A stretch of 64,000 bases of DNA from Methylibium sp035476815 (GCA_035476815.1 DATILD010000080.1:1-64000); one strand, 5' to 3'. Positions 44,467 through 54,009 are shown, counted from the stretch's first letter. Notes: generated from the letters alone by a model not told the origin. Made by a program: numbers and translations.

Positions 44467-46854
44467 TCAGTAGCGGTAACGCAGCCCGACGAACACCGCG
44501 CGCGGCGTGCCCGGCGCGACGAACAGCGCGTCGCTCGCTTCGCCGGTGTAGGCCCCGGTCGGGCTGAACACGGTCTCGGCCAGCGCGCCGAAGCTCTCGT
44601 AGCGGCGGTCGAACACGTTGTTGAGGTTGGCGTAGAGCTCCCACTGCGGCGTCGCCTTCCAGCTTGCGCGCAGGTTCAGCACCGCATAGCCGGGCAGCCG
44701 CAGGCGGCGCGCCTGCGGGGTTTCGCCGTCGACCGGGTCCTCGAGCAGGCCGTCTTCGTTGCCCGACACGCCGCGGCTGGTCACCGCCTGCAGGTCGGCG
44801 CCGAGGCTGACGCCGGCGCCGACGCGCCAGTCGCCGGACAGCTTGAGTGCATGGCGCGGCAGCCCGGCGATGCGGGTGCCGGGGCGGATCGTCACGTTGC
44901 GCTCGCCCTGGCGCAGCACGCCGTCGGCCTGGTAGGTGGCGTCGAGCAGGCTGTGGCCGAAGCCGAGGTCGAAGCTCGCACCGCTGTAGGTGAGCTCGGT
45001 GTCCAGGCCCTGGTTGCGCGTCTTCGGGAAGTTGGCGAAGTAGCCGAGCTGGCCGCTGACGTTGACGCTGCGGAACAGGATGTCGTCCCGGTTCTGCGTG
45101 CGGTAGGCCTCGACCGTGAGGCGCAGCGCGCTCGAGATCGGCCAGCGCAGGCCGGCCTCGACCGTGGTCGAGCGCACCTGCTTCAGGTAGGGGTCGGCCT
45201 GCAGGCCGGCCGGCAACCGGCAGGGCTCCTCGGGGTCGGCGCAGCCGAGCTCGATGACGGTCGGCACGCGCGTGTTGCGCGCGACGTTGGCGTACAGCGT
45301 CGGCGTGGTGGCCGCCTCGCCGAGCCGCTGCGCGATGCCCAGCGCCGGGTTGACGCTGCGGTAGCTGAAGCGCTCGCGCGGCTTGGTTTCGACGATGCCG
45401 GTGTCGTCGTCGCGCACGGTGAGCCGGTTGCTGACGGTCGAGCGGTTGTAGCGCGCGGTGGCGGTCACGTGGGTGCGCGGCGCGACCTGGATGGTGTCGG
45501 TGGCGTAGAGGCCGAAGCTGCTGGAGCGGCCCGTCACGTCGGCCGCCAGCTCGACCGGCTCGCCGTCGGCCGGGATCACGCCGCGCTCGGGCGTGAAGAA
45601 GCCCTCCTGCTCGAGCTGCCGATAGCGCACCCGCGCGCTGTCGACGCTGGCGCCGACCTGGAACTGGTGCGCGCCGCTGCGGCGCGTGTAGCCGAGACCG
45701 GCGCCGTAGCCGGTCTGGCGCGTCGCCGTGGTGTTGAAGGCGGCGTTGTTGCCGGTGGGCTCGGGGTTGCCCGGGCTGCCGCCGTCGTCGGGTTCGTCGG
45801 CCTCGTCGCCGTTGATCGTGTCGCGCGTGCTGTGGCGCAGGTAGGCCAGCGCCGACACCGAGCTGGCCGCGTCGATCGCGTGCTGCAGGTGGAAGGCGAG
45901 CTGGTCGAGCCGGTTCTCGGTCTGGTCGGGGTAGGTGTAGACGGCCTCGCGACGGTGGAAGTACAGGTCCTGGGTCAGCACGCCGTCCTCGATCGTGTAG
46001 GCCGGCGACAGGCCGTTGCCGATCAGCTCGCTGCGGCCGAACAGCAGCGACACGCTCCAGTCGGTCGCGCCGTCGTCGTGGCCGAGCTTGCCGAAGACCT
46101 GCTGCAGGTCGCCCTCGGACGCGTCGCGCCAGCCGCGCTCGTCGAAGGCGGTCGCGGCGAGGTAGTGGTGCCAGCCGTCCTCGCTGCTGCCGCCATGGCT
46201 CAGGTCGACGCGCTTGCGGCCGAAGCTGCCACCCGACAGCTCGGCGCGCAGCCCCGGCGCGCTGCGCCCGTCGTGGGTGGTGTAGGCGAGCGCACCGCCG
46301 AGCGAGTTCAGGCCGAAGGCCGGGTTGGCGCCCGGCACCAGCGCGATCGTGCTGACCGCGAACTCGGGGACCAGGTCGAAGTTGATGACGTCGCCGAAGG
46401 GCTCGTTGATGCGCACGCCGTCGAGATAGACGGACAGGCCCTGGCCGGCGCCGATCAGCGGCGAGGCGCGAAAGCCCCGGTAGGTGAGGTCGCCCTGGAA
46501 GGGGCTGCCCTGGATGTCGTTGACCTGCACGCCGGGCACGCGGCGGTTCAGGAAGTCGGTCTGGTTGACGGCCTGGGCGCTGTCGATCGCGTCGCGCTTG
46601 AGCACCTGGGTCGAGTAGGGAAGGATGTTGCGGTCGATGCCCTGGCCGGGCAGCGGCGACACGCCGATGACCTCGACGCGCTCGAGCTGCTGCGCGGCCA
46701 CGACCTGGGCCGACGCGAGCGTGGGCGCGACGATCAGGGGAAGCCCTAGAACCCCCAGAAGGCGCAGCGTGCGCGTCAGCGGCGATAGTGCGAACCCGCG
46801 TCGGCGCGGGGCCGACCTGTCGCCACGCTGGCGCTGCCTCTGGGCGCGATTCAT
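44467..46854 (-). CDS. TonB-dependent outer-membrane receptor
   Basis: 795 residues. Signal peptide ending around residue 49 (LASAQ) after a basic N-terminus. Plug domain at about 55-180 with the TonB-box-like region and RGFRASPLIGAGQGLSVYLDGVRINEPFG in two parts, then a 22-strand barrel ending in the aromatic FVGLRYRY typical of outer-membrane proteins. The N-terminal EVIGVSPLPGQGIDRN is common in metal-complex or vitamin receptors. The ligand is not evident. Lanthanide or PQQ transport would fit the methylotrophic context, but this is only a guess. It is divergent from a two-component system, 22 bp apart. Confidence 0.88.
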   Translation of the reverse strand: MNRAQRQRQRGDRSAPRRRGFALSPLTRTLRLLGVLGLPLIVAPTLASAQVVAAQQLERVEVIGVSPLPGQGIDRNILPYSTQVLKRDAIDSAQAVNQTDFLNRRVPGVQVNDIQGSPFQGDLTYRGFRASPLIGAGQGLSVYLDGVRINEPFGDVINFDLVPEFAVSTIALVPGANPAFGLNSLGGALAYTTHDGRSAPGLRAELSGGSFGRKRVDLSHGGSSEDGWHHYLAATAFDERGWRDASEGDLQQVFGKLGHDDGATDWSVSLLFGRSELIGNGLSPAYTIEDGVLTQDLYFHRREAVYTYPDQTENRLDQLAFHLQHAIDAASSVSALAYLRHSTRDTINGDEADEPDDGGSPGNPEPTGNNAAFNTTATRQTGYGAGLGYTRRSGAHQFQVGASVDSARVRYRQLEQEGFFTPERGVIPADGEPVELAADVTGRSSSFGLYATDTIQVAPRTHVTATARYNRSTVSNRLTVRDDDTGIVETKPRERFSYRSVNPALGIAQRLGEAATTPTLYANVARNTRVPTVIELGCADPEEPCRLPAGLQADPYLKQVRSTTVEAGLRWPISSALRLTVEAYRTQNRDDILFRSVNVSGQLGYFANFPKTRNQGLDTELTYSGASFDLGFGHSLLDATYQADGVLRQGERNVTIRPGTRIAGLPRHALKLSGDWRVGAGVSLGADLQAVTSRGVSGNEDGLLEDPVDGETPQARRLRLPGYAVLNLRASWKATPQWELYANLNNVFDRRYESFGALAETVFSPTGAYTGEASDALFVAPGTPRAVFVGLRYRY

Positions 46855-46876
46855 CGAAGTCTCCTTTAGTTATGGA

Positions 46877-48379
46877 ATGCAAACCGAAGATTCTGTGATG
46901 CCACCGCCGCCGCACCGGGCAGGAAATCTTCCCGACCTGAGGCCCGCGGCCGCGCCGATCGAGCTGCCGCGCGTCGTGATGCGCGGCGCGCTCGCCGTGG
47001 CGGCCGTTGGCGTGCTGCTGGCGCTGCTGCTCGGCATGTGGCGCGCCCGCACCGACATGCGCGAGGAGACCGGGGGCGCGCTGGTGCTGGCCCAGGCGAT
47101 GGCCCAGCTCGCGCGGGCCGGCGAGCGCACGCCGGCGGCGCTGCTGGCCGAGTTGCAGGCGCTGTCGCTGGAGCGCCAGGCACGCCACCTGCGGCTGCAG
47201 GTGCTCGATGCGCTGGGCCGGCCGATGCTGGCGCCGGCCGCGGCGGTGGCGGAATCGCCGCCGCTGGCGTGGCTGGTGGCCCTGAGCCGACGCGTGTTCC
47301 CGCCGCCGCCGGCGCGCACGCTGAGCTGGCCGCTGGCGCTGCCGGACGGCGGGCGCTGGACGGTCGAGCTGACCGCCTCGCCCGACAGCGAGCAGCACGA
47401 GGCGCTGGCCCAGCTGGCAGAGCTGCTCGGCCTACTGGTCGGCGGCTCGGCGCTGCTGCTGGCGGTGCTGCACTGGAACGTGCGGCGTTCGTTCCGGCCG
47501 CTGCGGCCGCTGCTCGACGCGATCGCCAGCGTCGAGCGCCAGGACCTCGCGCCACTGCGCGCGCTGCCGGCGATGCCGATCCGCGAGCTGGACGCGATCG
47601 CCGCCGCGCTGCGCCACCTGGCCGGCGCGCTGGAGCAGGCCGAGACCTCGCGCCGCCTGCTCAGCCGCCAGGTGATGACGCTGCAGGAGGACGAGCGCCA
47701 CCGCCTGGCGCGCGAGCTGCACGACGAGCTCGGCCAGCAACTGACCGCGCTGCGTGTCGATGCCGCCTGGCTGGCACGCCGGCTGGCCGAGCAGCCCGAA
47801 CTCGCCACCGTGGTCGCCGGCATGGGTGCGCAGTGCGAACGCATCCAGCAGGAGCTGCGCGCGCTGCTGACGCGGCTGCGGCCATTGGGCGCGGCGATGG
47901 ACGGCGAGGTCGAATCGGTCGCGCGGCTGCGGTCGCTGCTCGAATCGCTGGTCGCGGCCTGGGGCCAGTCGGCCGGTCGGCCGATGCGCTGCACGCTGAT
48001 CTTCGAGCCCGGTCCGGTGCCGGCCGACGCGGTGCTGCCGCGCGAACTCGTGCTGACGGTCTACCGCATCAGCCAGGAGGCGCTGACCAACGTGGCCCGC
48101 CACGCGCAGGCGCGCCGCGCGGTGCTCAGCGTGCGCTTCGAGTCCGCCCGCGACGCGACCTTGCTCGACTGGTCGGTCGAGGACGACGGCATCGGCCTGC
48201 CCGACACCGCGGCCTGGCAGCGCGGCAACGGCCTCGCGGGCGTGAAGGAGCGCGTCTGGGCCGCCGGCGGCGACCTGCAGAGCGAGCCGGTCCATGCCGA
48301 GGGCTCGCCGACGCCCGGGCTGCGGCTGCGCGCCAGGCTGCCGGTGCCGCCGACGCCAGCGGAGGAGACGCCGCCATGA
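46877..48379 (+). CDS. NarX/DegS-type sensor histidine kinase
   Basis: 500 residues. First membrane segment at about 34-55, periplasmic part to about 170, second membrane segment at about 180-200 (LLVGGSALLLAVL), HAMP, then an HPK7 dimerisation domain with His282 (LARELHDELGQQL) and HATPase motifs DDGIGLP and GLAGVKERV. Starts at 46877 (MQTEDSV) or 46898 (MPPPPHR) are possible; no clear ribosome site decides. It shares a 22-bp divergent spacer with the TonB receptor, so the two may be co-regulated, and overlaps its response regulator gene by 4 bp. Confidence 0.9.
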   Translation: MQTEDSVMPPPPHRAGNLPDLRPAAAPIELPRVVMRGALAVAAVGVLLALLLGMWRARTDMREETGGALVLAQAMAQLARAGERTPAALLAELQALSLERQARHLRLQVLDALGRPMLAPAAAVAESPPLAWLVALSRRVFPPPPARTLSWPLALPDGGRWTVELTASPDSEQHEALAQLAELLGLLVGGSALLLAVLHWNVRRSFRPLRPLLDAIASVERQDLAPLRALPAMPIRELDAIAAALRHLAGALEQAETSRRLLSRQVMTLQEDERHRLARELHDELGQQLTALRVDAAWLARRLAEQPELATVVAGMGAQCERIQQELRALLTRLRPLGAAMDGEVESVARLRSLLESLVAAWGQSAGRPMRCTLIFEPGPVPADAVLPRELVLTVYRISQEALTNVARHAQARRAVLSVRFESARDATLLDWSVEDDGIGLPDTAAWQRGNGLAGVKERVWAAGGDLQSEPVHAEGSPTPGLRLRARLPVPPTPAEETPP

Positions 48380-49008
48380 TCCGCATCGGCCTCGCCGACG
48401 ACCACGCCGTGGTGCGCGCCGGTTACCGGCGCCTGCTGGAACTGGAGCCCGACCTCGAGGTGGTGGCCGAGTACGCCGACGCCGACGCCGCCTACAGCGG
48501 CCTCACCACCGGCGGCGACCGCCTCGACCTGCTGGTGCTGGACCTGTCGATGCCCGGCCGCAGCGGCCTGGAGCTGCTGCGCCGCCTGGGCCAGCGGCTG
48601 CCCGCGCTGCGGGTGCTGGTGTTCACGATGCACGAAGGCGCCGCGATGGTCGGCCAGTGCCTGCGCGCCGGCGCGGCCGGCTTCGTCACCAAGAACAGCG
48701 CGCCCGAGCTGCTGGTCGACGCGCTGCGCCGCGCGGCGCGCGGCGAGGTGGTGCTGTCACCCGACGTGGCGATGCACGCGCCCGGCGGCGCCGAGGCCGC
48801 GCCGCCGCATGCGCAGCTCTCGAGCCGCGAGTTCGACATCCTTCAGCAGCTCGTCGCCGGCCGCGGCGTCGACGAGATCGCGCAGGGTCTGCGGCTGTCG
48901 GCCAAGACGGTGTCGAACTACCAGACGCAGATCCGGCAGAAGCTGGGCGTGGCCGGGGCGGTGGAGTTGCTGCGCTATGCACGCGAGCACGGGTTGGTCG
49001 CCGAGTGA
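48376..49008 (+). CDS. NarL/FixJ-family response regulator
   Basis: 210 residues. Receiver at 1-120 with acidic pair DDH near the N-terminus, phospho-acceptor Asp56 (LVLDLSMPGRSG) and Lys in FVTKNSAPE. LuxR-type helix-turn-helix at about 150-205: LSSREFDILQQLVAGRG and LSAKTVSNYQTQIRQKLGV. ATGA overlap with the kinase gene marks it as its cognate regulator. Likely target is the divergent TonB receptor. Confidence 0.94.
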   Translation: MIRIGLADDHAVVRAGYRRLLELEPDLEVVAEYADADAAYSGLTTGGDRLDLLVLDLSMPGRSGLELLRRLGQRLPALRVLVFTMHEGAAMVGQCLRAGAAGFVTKNSAPELLVDALRRAARGEVVLSPDVAMHAPGGAEAAPPHAQLSSREFDILQQLVAGRGVDEIAQGLRLSAKTVSNYQTQIRQKLGVAGAVELLRYAREHGLVAE

Positions 49009-49136
49009 GGCCGAGGACCGCGGGCCCGACGCCATCCCCCGTTCGATCGCAAACAAGCCCAGACAGCCGGGACGCGCCGGCGTACCGTGCCGGATCGTCC
49101 GGGGCGGTCTCGGGCGTCCCGACCGGGAGCGATTCG

Positions 49137-49952
49137 ATGAATCCGAACCAGGCACTCTGGGAGAAGGGCGACTTCACCCGCATCGCCGCGTCGATGCGCG
49201 AGAGCGGCGAGGCGCTCGTGAAGGCCGTCGGCCTCGGCCGAGGGCTCAGGGTGCTCGACCTCGGCTGCGGTGACGGCACGACCGCGCTGCCCGCGGCACG
49301 GCTCGGCGCCGAGGTGCTGGGCGTCGACATCGCCAGCAACCTGGTGGCGGCCGGCAACCGGCGCGCGGCCGAGGCGGGCCTGGCCAACCTGCGGTTCCAG
49401 GAGGGCGACGCGTCCGACCTGAGCGGCCTGGAGAGCACGAGCTTCGACCGCGTCGTCAGCGTCTTCGGCGCCATGTTCGCGCCGCGGCCCTTCGACGTGG
49501 CCAAGGAGATGGTGCGCGTGACCCGGCCCGGGGGCAGCATCGTGATGGGCAACTGGATTCCCAACGACCCGACGCTCGTCGCGCAGATCCTCAAGATCAG
49601 CTCGGCCTACTCGCCCCCGCCGCCCGAGGGTTTCGTCAGCCCGATGACCTGGGGCATCGAGAGCCATGTGGTCGAGCGCTTCGGCGCGGCCGGCATCCCG
49701 CCGGAGGACATCTCGTTCGTGCGCGACACCTACACCTTCAACCATCCGGGCTCGCCGGCCACGTTCGTGGACACCTTCCGCCGCTACTACGGACCGACGA
49801 TGAATGCCTTCGATGCCGCCGAGAAGAACGGGCGGACCGACGCGCTGTGCAAGGAGCTGGAGGCCCTGTTCGAGAGCCAGAACCGGAGTCCGGACAAGGC
49901 GGCGACGTCGATCCCGGCAACCTTCCTGCGCGTGACGGTGCAGGTCCGCTGA
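49137..49952 (+). CDS. Class I SAM-dependent methyltransferase
   Basis: 271 residues. SAM motif I VLDLGCGDGTTALPAA at about residue 40, motif II acidic GVDIASN, motif III FDRVVSVFGAMFAP, and RVTRPGGSIVMGNW. It resembles the UbiE/Methyltransf_11 group; the substrate is unknown. Start MNPNQALWEK is preceded by CCGGGAG. It stands alone between the two-component system and the convergent Bug-receptor gene. Confidence 0.9.
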   Translation: MNPNQALWEKGDFTRIAASMRESGEALVKAVGLGRGLRVLDLGCGDGTTALPAARLGAEVLGVDIASNLVAAGNRRAAEAGLANLRFQEGDASDLSGLESTSFDRVVSVFGAMFAPRPFDVAKEMVRVTRPGGSIVMGNWIPNDPTLVAQILKISSAYSPPPPEGFVSPMTWGIESHVVERFGAAGIPPEDISFVRDTYTFNHPGSPATFVDTFRRYYGPTMNAFDAAEKNGRTDALCKELEALFESQNRSPDKAATSIPATFLRVTVQVR

Positions 49953-49986
49953 GGCGCGCCGGTCCGCACGAGTGCGGCGGGGTGGC

Positions 49987-50991
49987 TCAGCCCGGGGCCT
50001 TCGTCAACCCCATCCGCTCCACGACGCGCTTCTCCGCTGCATAGGCGTCGCGGCAGGCCCGCGCGTAGTCGGCCGGCCCCAGGTAGGCCAGCTCCTGGTC
50101 CGACTTCGCCAGCTCGGCGATGTAGGCCGGTTCCTGCATCGCGGCGCGGAAGCCGTCGTGCAGGATCTGCACGATCTGCGCCGTCATGCCGCGCGGGCCG
50201 GCCAGGCCGTAGGGCGAGGTCGCGACGATGCCGTAGCCCAGCTCCTTGAGCGTGGGCACCTGCGGCCAGCGCTTGCTGCGCTTCTCGCCGAAGGTGGCCA
50301 GCAGCCTCAGCTTGCCGTTGTCGACGAAGGGGCCGAACGCCGTCGAGCCCACGCCGACCTGCACCTGGCCGGCGGCGACGCCGAGCATCTGCTCGGCCAC
50401 GCCCTTGTAGGGCACGTGCACATAGCTCAGACCCTTGTTGCCGAACAGCTCGTCCATCACCACGTGCGGCGTCGTGCCGACGCCGTTGGTCGCGATCGTG
50501 ATCTTCTGACCCGCCTGGTTGGCCTGGCGCGCGGCCACCATCACGTCGTCCATGCTGCGGATCGGGCTGTCGGCGCCGACCACGATGCCGAAGGTCGTGC
50601 CGGTGAGCTGCAGGATCGGCGAGGCGTCGCGGATCGGGTCCCACAGCACCTTCTGCGTGTAGGGGGCGCGGAACACCGTCTGCGGCATCTGCGCGATGGT
50701 GTAGCCGTCGGGTGCGGCCTGCTGCAGGATCGGCATGACCAGCGTGCCGCCGGCGCCGGCGCGGTTCTCGGTGACAACCTTCTGGCCCAGGTGGTGGCTG
50801 GCGGCCTCGGCCAGCACGCGCATCGCGAGGTCGGTGCCGCCGCCGGCCGGCCAGGGCACCCACAGCGTGATCGGCCGGGTGAAGTGGCTGTCGCCTTGCG
50901 CACGCGCGGCCGCCGCGGGCAGCGCGAGCGAGGCCGCGGCGCCGCGCAGCAGCGTGCGGCGCCGGACGAGGGAACGCAGGGCTCGTTTCAT
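49987..50991 (-). CDS. Bug-family tripartite tricarboxylate transporter substrate-binding protein
   Basis: 334 residues. N-terminal twin-arginine-type signal (VRRRTLLRGAAASLALPAAAARAQ), then the Bug fold: PITLWVPWPAGGGTD, NRAGAGGTLVM, DGYTIAQM, VPYKGVAEQMLGVAAGQVQVG (two parts) and PTLKELGY. Periplasmic binding protein; partners TctA/TctB are absent here. It is 6 bp after the ABC permease gene, so it looks like the last gene of the PQQ-linked operon. The ligand cannot be read. Confidence 0.92.
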   Translation of the reverse strand: MKRALRSLVRRRTLLRGAAASLALPAAAARAQGDSHFTRPITLWVPWPAGGGTDLAMRVLAEAASHHLGQKVVTENRAGAGGTLVMPILQQAAPDGYTIAQMPQTVFRAPYTQKVLWDPIRDASPILQLTGTTFGIVVGADSPIRSMDDVMVAARQANQAGQKITIATNGVGTTPHVVMDELFGNKGLSYVHVPYKGVAEQMLGVAAGQVQVGVGSTAFGPFVDNGKLRLLATFGEKRSKRWPQVPTLKELGYGIVATSPYGLAGPRGMTAQIVQILHDGFRAAMQEPAYIAELAKSDQELAYLGPADYARACRDAYAAEKRVVERMGLTKAPG

Positions 50992-50997
50992 GTTGAT

Positions 50998-51870
50998 TCA
51001 GTTCCCGCCGCCGCCACCGCGCTTGGCGAGCTGGCCGAAGCCGCGCTGCGGGTCGTAGCCCCAGCAGGCGGCGATGAAGAACACCGCCAGGCAGCCCAGC
51101 ACGACCCAGGGCGCGACGCCCGGGTCCTTGCCGTAGAGCGCGAAGCGGATCCACTCGACCGCATGCGTGAAGGGGTTGAACCTGGCGAGCTGGTAGACCC
51201 ACTCGGCGCCCGACTCCTGCAGCTTCCACAGCGGGTAGAGCGCGGTCGAGATGAAGTACATCGGGAAGATCACGAAGTTCATCGTGCCGGCGAAGTTCTC
51301 GAGCTGCTTGATGTGCACCGACAGCAGCAGGCCGAGCGCGCCCAGCATCATCGCTCCGGCGATCAGCGCGAGCAGCGCGTGCAGCGCCGCCGGCGTGAAC
51401 ACCGGCAGGTCGGTGCCGATCAGCAGCGCGACGACGATGAAGGCCAGCGCCTGCAGCACCGACAGCAGCGCGGTCGCGCTGAGCTTGGCGAACAGCACCC
51501 AGGGCCGCGGCAGCGGCGTGGTGAGCAGCAGCCGCATCAGGCCCATCTCGCGGTCGTAGACCATCGCCAGCGAGGACTGCATGCCGTTGAACAGCAGCAC
51601 CATGCCCACCAGCCCCGGCGCGATGTAGACCTCGTAGGGGATGTAGGTGTCGTAGGGCTCGACGATCGAGATGCCGAACACGTTGCGGAAGCCCGCCGCG
51701 AACACCGCCAGCCACAGGAGCGGCCGCACCAGCGCCGAGACGAGGCGTCCGGTCTGCTGCGAGAACTTGAACACCTCGCGCATCACGATCGCCCGCAGCG
51801 CCTGCAGCGCGTGGCTCACGCCGTGGCGGGCTCCGCTGGCGGTGGAGGAGGGCAGGGCCACGGTGTTCAT
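50998..51870 (-). CDS. ABC-2 permease of the PQQ-dependent alcohol system (PedC-like)
   Basis: 290 residues. ABC-2 type with six hydrophobic segments: an N-terminal cytoplasmic part (MREVFKFSQQTGRLVSAL), then SALVRPLLWLAVFAAGF, PGLVGMVLLFNGMQSS, and FVIFPMYFISTALYPL. Together with the ATPase at 54039-54785, it forms an ABC system that is repeatedly found with PQQ alcohol dehydrogenases. The exported or imported substrate is unknown. It starts 22 bp after the upstream binding-protein stop, across a 21-bp repeat. Confidence 0.9.
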   Translation of the reverse strand: MNTVALPSSTASGARHGVSHALQALRAIVMREVFKFSQQTGRLVSALVRPLLWLAVFAAGFRNVFGISIVEPYDTYIPYEVYIAPGLVGMVLLFNGMQSSLAMVYDREMGLMRLLLTTPLPRPWVLFAKLSATALLSVLQALAFIVVALLIGTDLPVFTPAALHALLALIAGAMMLGALGLLLSVHIKQLENFAGTMNFVIFPMYFISTALYPLWKLQESGAEWVYQLARFNPFTHAVEWIRFALYGKDPGVAPWVVLGCLAVFFIAACWGYDPQRGFGQLAKRGGGGGN

Positions 51871-51875
51871 CGAAC

Positions 51876-51896
51876 GGCCCCTCTTTCGCGGCTCAT
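51876..51896 (-). repeat. 21-bp repeat, copy 1 (operon junction)
   Basis: ATGAGCCGCGAAAGAGGGGC plus C on the minus strand. Identical over 21 bp to 57207-57227. Here it spans the stop of the binding-protein gene and the gap before the permease gene. Confidence 0.85.
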
Positions 51897-53047
51897 CGCT
51901 GCCCCTTGCATTGCTTCTCGCCGACGTCGGCGCCTATCGTGTCGAGCACGTTGACCGGGTGCAGGATGCCTTCGATCGGCGCCTGCGAGATGACGCCCTG
52001 ACCGTCGGTCATCAGCAAGGGCTGGCGCAATTGTCCGTCCCAGGCGCGAAAGCTCATGTTCACGCCCTTGGAGCCGTCGAGCTGCACCTTGGCGAACGCC
52101 TGCTGCCACGCGGCGGCCGGCCCCTTCGGCTGGCTGACGGCGATGGCGATCAGCGTCTTGGCGGCGAGCCATGCGGTCCAGTCGTGCGCGGTCATCGGCC
52201 GCTTGGTGGCCTTGGCGAAACGGCGCGAGACCTGCGGCGCGCCGAAGCGCTCGAACTGCGCATGCCAGGCCACCGGCACCAGGCCGGCATCGCCGATCAC
52301 CGGGCGCGGCAGCACCGTCTGGTAGGGCAGGCCGCGGGCGAACTCGCCGTCGCTGTCGACCACCCACACCGCGTCGTACTGCGCACCGGCGGTCAGCAGC
52401 AGCGGGTTGGCGAGCTGGCGCTCGCGCGGGTCGGCGCTGAGCTTGAAGGGCTTGGCGGCGACCACCTGCAGGCCGTAGCGCTTGATCGCGGCCTGGGCCA
52501 CCGCGGCGCGCTGCTGGTCGGCGGCGCTCGGGCCGGTGAGCAGCAGCAGCTTGCTCCACTTGCGCGCCACCAGCGTCTGCGCCAGCGCGTCGGCGCGCAT
52601 GCGCTCGCTCGGGTACACGTGGAACAGCCGGGCGCGGCAGTCGGCGGCGCGCAGGCGGTCGTCGGCGGCGCTGAGGTTGAGCACCGGGATCTTGACCGCG
52701 TCGGTCACGGCGAGCAGCCAGTCGGCGGGCAGGTCGGCCAGCAGCACCGCGCTGCCGGCCTTCTCCGCGGCGACGGCGGCGGCTTTGGCGGTGGCCAGAT
52801 CGGTCGCGGTCTTCGTGTCGAGCGCGACGCCGGCGCCGGCCGCGTCGAGCTCGAACTGGCCCTCGTCGAGCGCGACCTTGACCGCGTCCTCGGCCGGGCC
52901 GGTGGGGTGGCCGAGATAGGCGCGCTCGGCGCGGCTGCGCTCGAGGCGCGGGTCGTCGGCGGGGACGATCAGCGTGGCCTTCAGCGTCGCGGCCTGGGCC
53001 GCGAGCGTGCCGGCGGCGAACGCCGCTGCGATCAGCAGACGCCTCAT
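51893..53047 (-). CDS. ABC substrate-binding protein of the PQQ-dependent alcohol system
   Basis: 384 residues. Signal peptide 1-20 (MRRLLIAAAFAAGTLAAQA), then a type I periplasmic binding fold (TLIVPADDP, AVLLADLPADWLLAV, PVLNLSAADDRLR, LLLLTGPSAADQQRA, YDAVWVVDSDGEFARGLP). It resembles the binding protein consistently associated with PQQ dehydrogenase clusters. 4-bp overlap with the upstream beta-propeller gene. Ligand unknown. Confidence 0.88.
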   Translation of the reverse strand: MRRLLIAAAFAAGTLAAQAATLKATLIVPADDPRLERSRAERAYLGHPTGPAEDAVKVALDEGQFELDAAGAGVALDTKTATDLATAKAAAVAAEKAGSAVLLADLPADWLLAVTDAVKIPVLNLSAADDRLRAADCRARLFHVYPSERMRADALAQTLVARKWSKLLLLTGPSAADQQRAAVAQAAIKRYGLQVVAAKPFKLSADPRERQLANPLLLTAGAQYDAVWVVDSDGEFARGLPYQTVLPRPVIGDAGLVPVAWHAQFERFGAPQVSRRFAKATKRPMTAHDWTAWLAAKTLIAIAVSQPKGPAAAWQQAFAKVQLDGSKGVNMSFRAWDGQLRQPLLMTDGQGVISQAPIEGILHPVNVLDTIGADVGEKQCKGQR

Positions 53048-54009
53048 TCGACGATCACCAGACCGTAGGGCACGCGACCGACCGGCACCGATTTCAGCGC
53101 CTTCGCGCTCGCGACGTCGACCACGGTCACGTCGTCGCTCATGCCGTTGATGACCCAGAGCTTCTGCTCGGCCTTGTCGAGCGTGACGTTCCACGCGCGC
53201 TTGCCGACCAGCACCAGGTTCGTGACCTTGCGGGCCATGACGTCGATGAAGGCGACATGGTTGGCCTTGCCCAGCGTCACGAAGGCGCGCCTGCCGTCCT
53301 TCGTCATCGTGATGCCGACGGGGGTGATGTCCTCGGCGCGCGCCCCCTTGACCTCGAACGGGACCTTGCCGATCACGCTGTGGTCGGCGGTCGAGATGAT
53401 GGACACGCTGGCGTCGAGTTCGCTGGTGACCCACAGCTCCTTGCCGTCGGGCGTGATCGCCATGCGACGCGGCCGCTTGCCGACCTTGACGTTCTTGACC
53501 ACCTTGCCGCTCGCGGTGTCGATCACATGCACCAGGCTCGCGACCTCGGAGGTCACGTACAGGGTCTTGCCGTCGGCGCTGACCTTCACGCCCTCGGGCT
53601 CCTCGCCGACCTTGACGGTCTTGAGCACCTTGCCGGTGGCGGCATCGACGAAGCTGGCCGCCCCCGCGTCCTCGTTCGACACGTAGAGCGTCTTGCCGTC
53701 GGGCGAGAGGTCGAAGGCCTCGGGCTCGTCGCCGAGCGGCACGCGCCGCACCGACTGGCCGGTGGCCGGGTCGATGATGTCGGCGGTGTTGGAGTCGGTG
53801 CAGGCCACCATCAGCTTGCCGTCGGGCATGCGCTGGATGTGCCGCGTGCGCTTGCAGCTCTTGATCGTGCCCTTGACGGCCAGCGTGGCGGTGTCGATCA
53901 GCGTCAGCGCGTCGTCCTTCTCGCTGGTCACGTAGGCCGTGCCGGCGTGGGCGATACCCACCGCGCAGAGCAGTGCGGCGGCAACGAGAGCCTTCGGGTT
54001 CTTCTGCAT
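53044..54009 (-). CDS. YVTN beta-propeller protein linked to PQQ-dependent catabolism
   Basis: 321 residues. Signal peptide 1-22 (MQKNPKALVAAALL... AHA), then seven YVTN-like repeats of about 40 residues (GTAYVTSEKDDALTLID, KLMVACTDSNTADIID, KTLYVSNEDAGAASFVD, KTLYVTSEVASLVHVID, KELWVTSELDASVSII, RRAFVTLGKANHVAFID, QKLWVINGMSDDVTVVD). Periplasmic. Start at ATG 54009, preceded by GGAAG; an upstream ATG at 54042 would overlap the ATPase stop. Its partner in this operon type is the ABC system; the biochemical role is unknown. Confidence 0.93.
   Translation of the reverse strand: MQKNPKALVAAALLCAVGIAHAGTAYVTSEKDDALTLIDTATLAVKGTIKSCKRTRHIQRMPDGKLMVACTDSNTADIIDPATGQSVRRVPLGDEPEAFDLSPDGKTLYVSNEDAGAASFVDAATGKVLKTVKVGEEPEGVKVSADGKTLYVTSEVASLVHVIDTASGKVVKNVKVGKRPRRMAITPDGKELWVTSELDASVSIISTADHSVIGKVPFEVKGARAEDITPVGITMTKDGRRAFVTLGKANHVAFIDVMARKVTNLVLVGKRAWNVTLDKAEQKLWVINGMSDDVTVVDVASAKALKSVPVGRVPYGLVIVE

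Noticed and set aside
41141..44473. A 1110-codon plus-strand frame opposite the PurK-like gene, mtdB and mptG
   Set aside because: Antisense shadow of three conserved genes, with no motif and a biased Arg/Ala/Gln composition.
43930..46749. A 939-codon plus-strand frame opposite mptG and the TonB receptor
   Set aside because: Antisense shadow; the TonB receptor and MptG on the other strand have clear family motifs.
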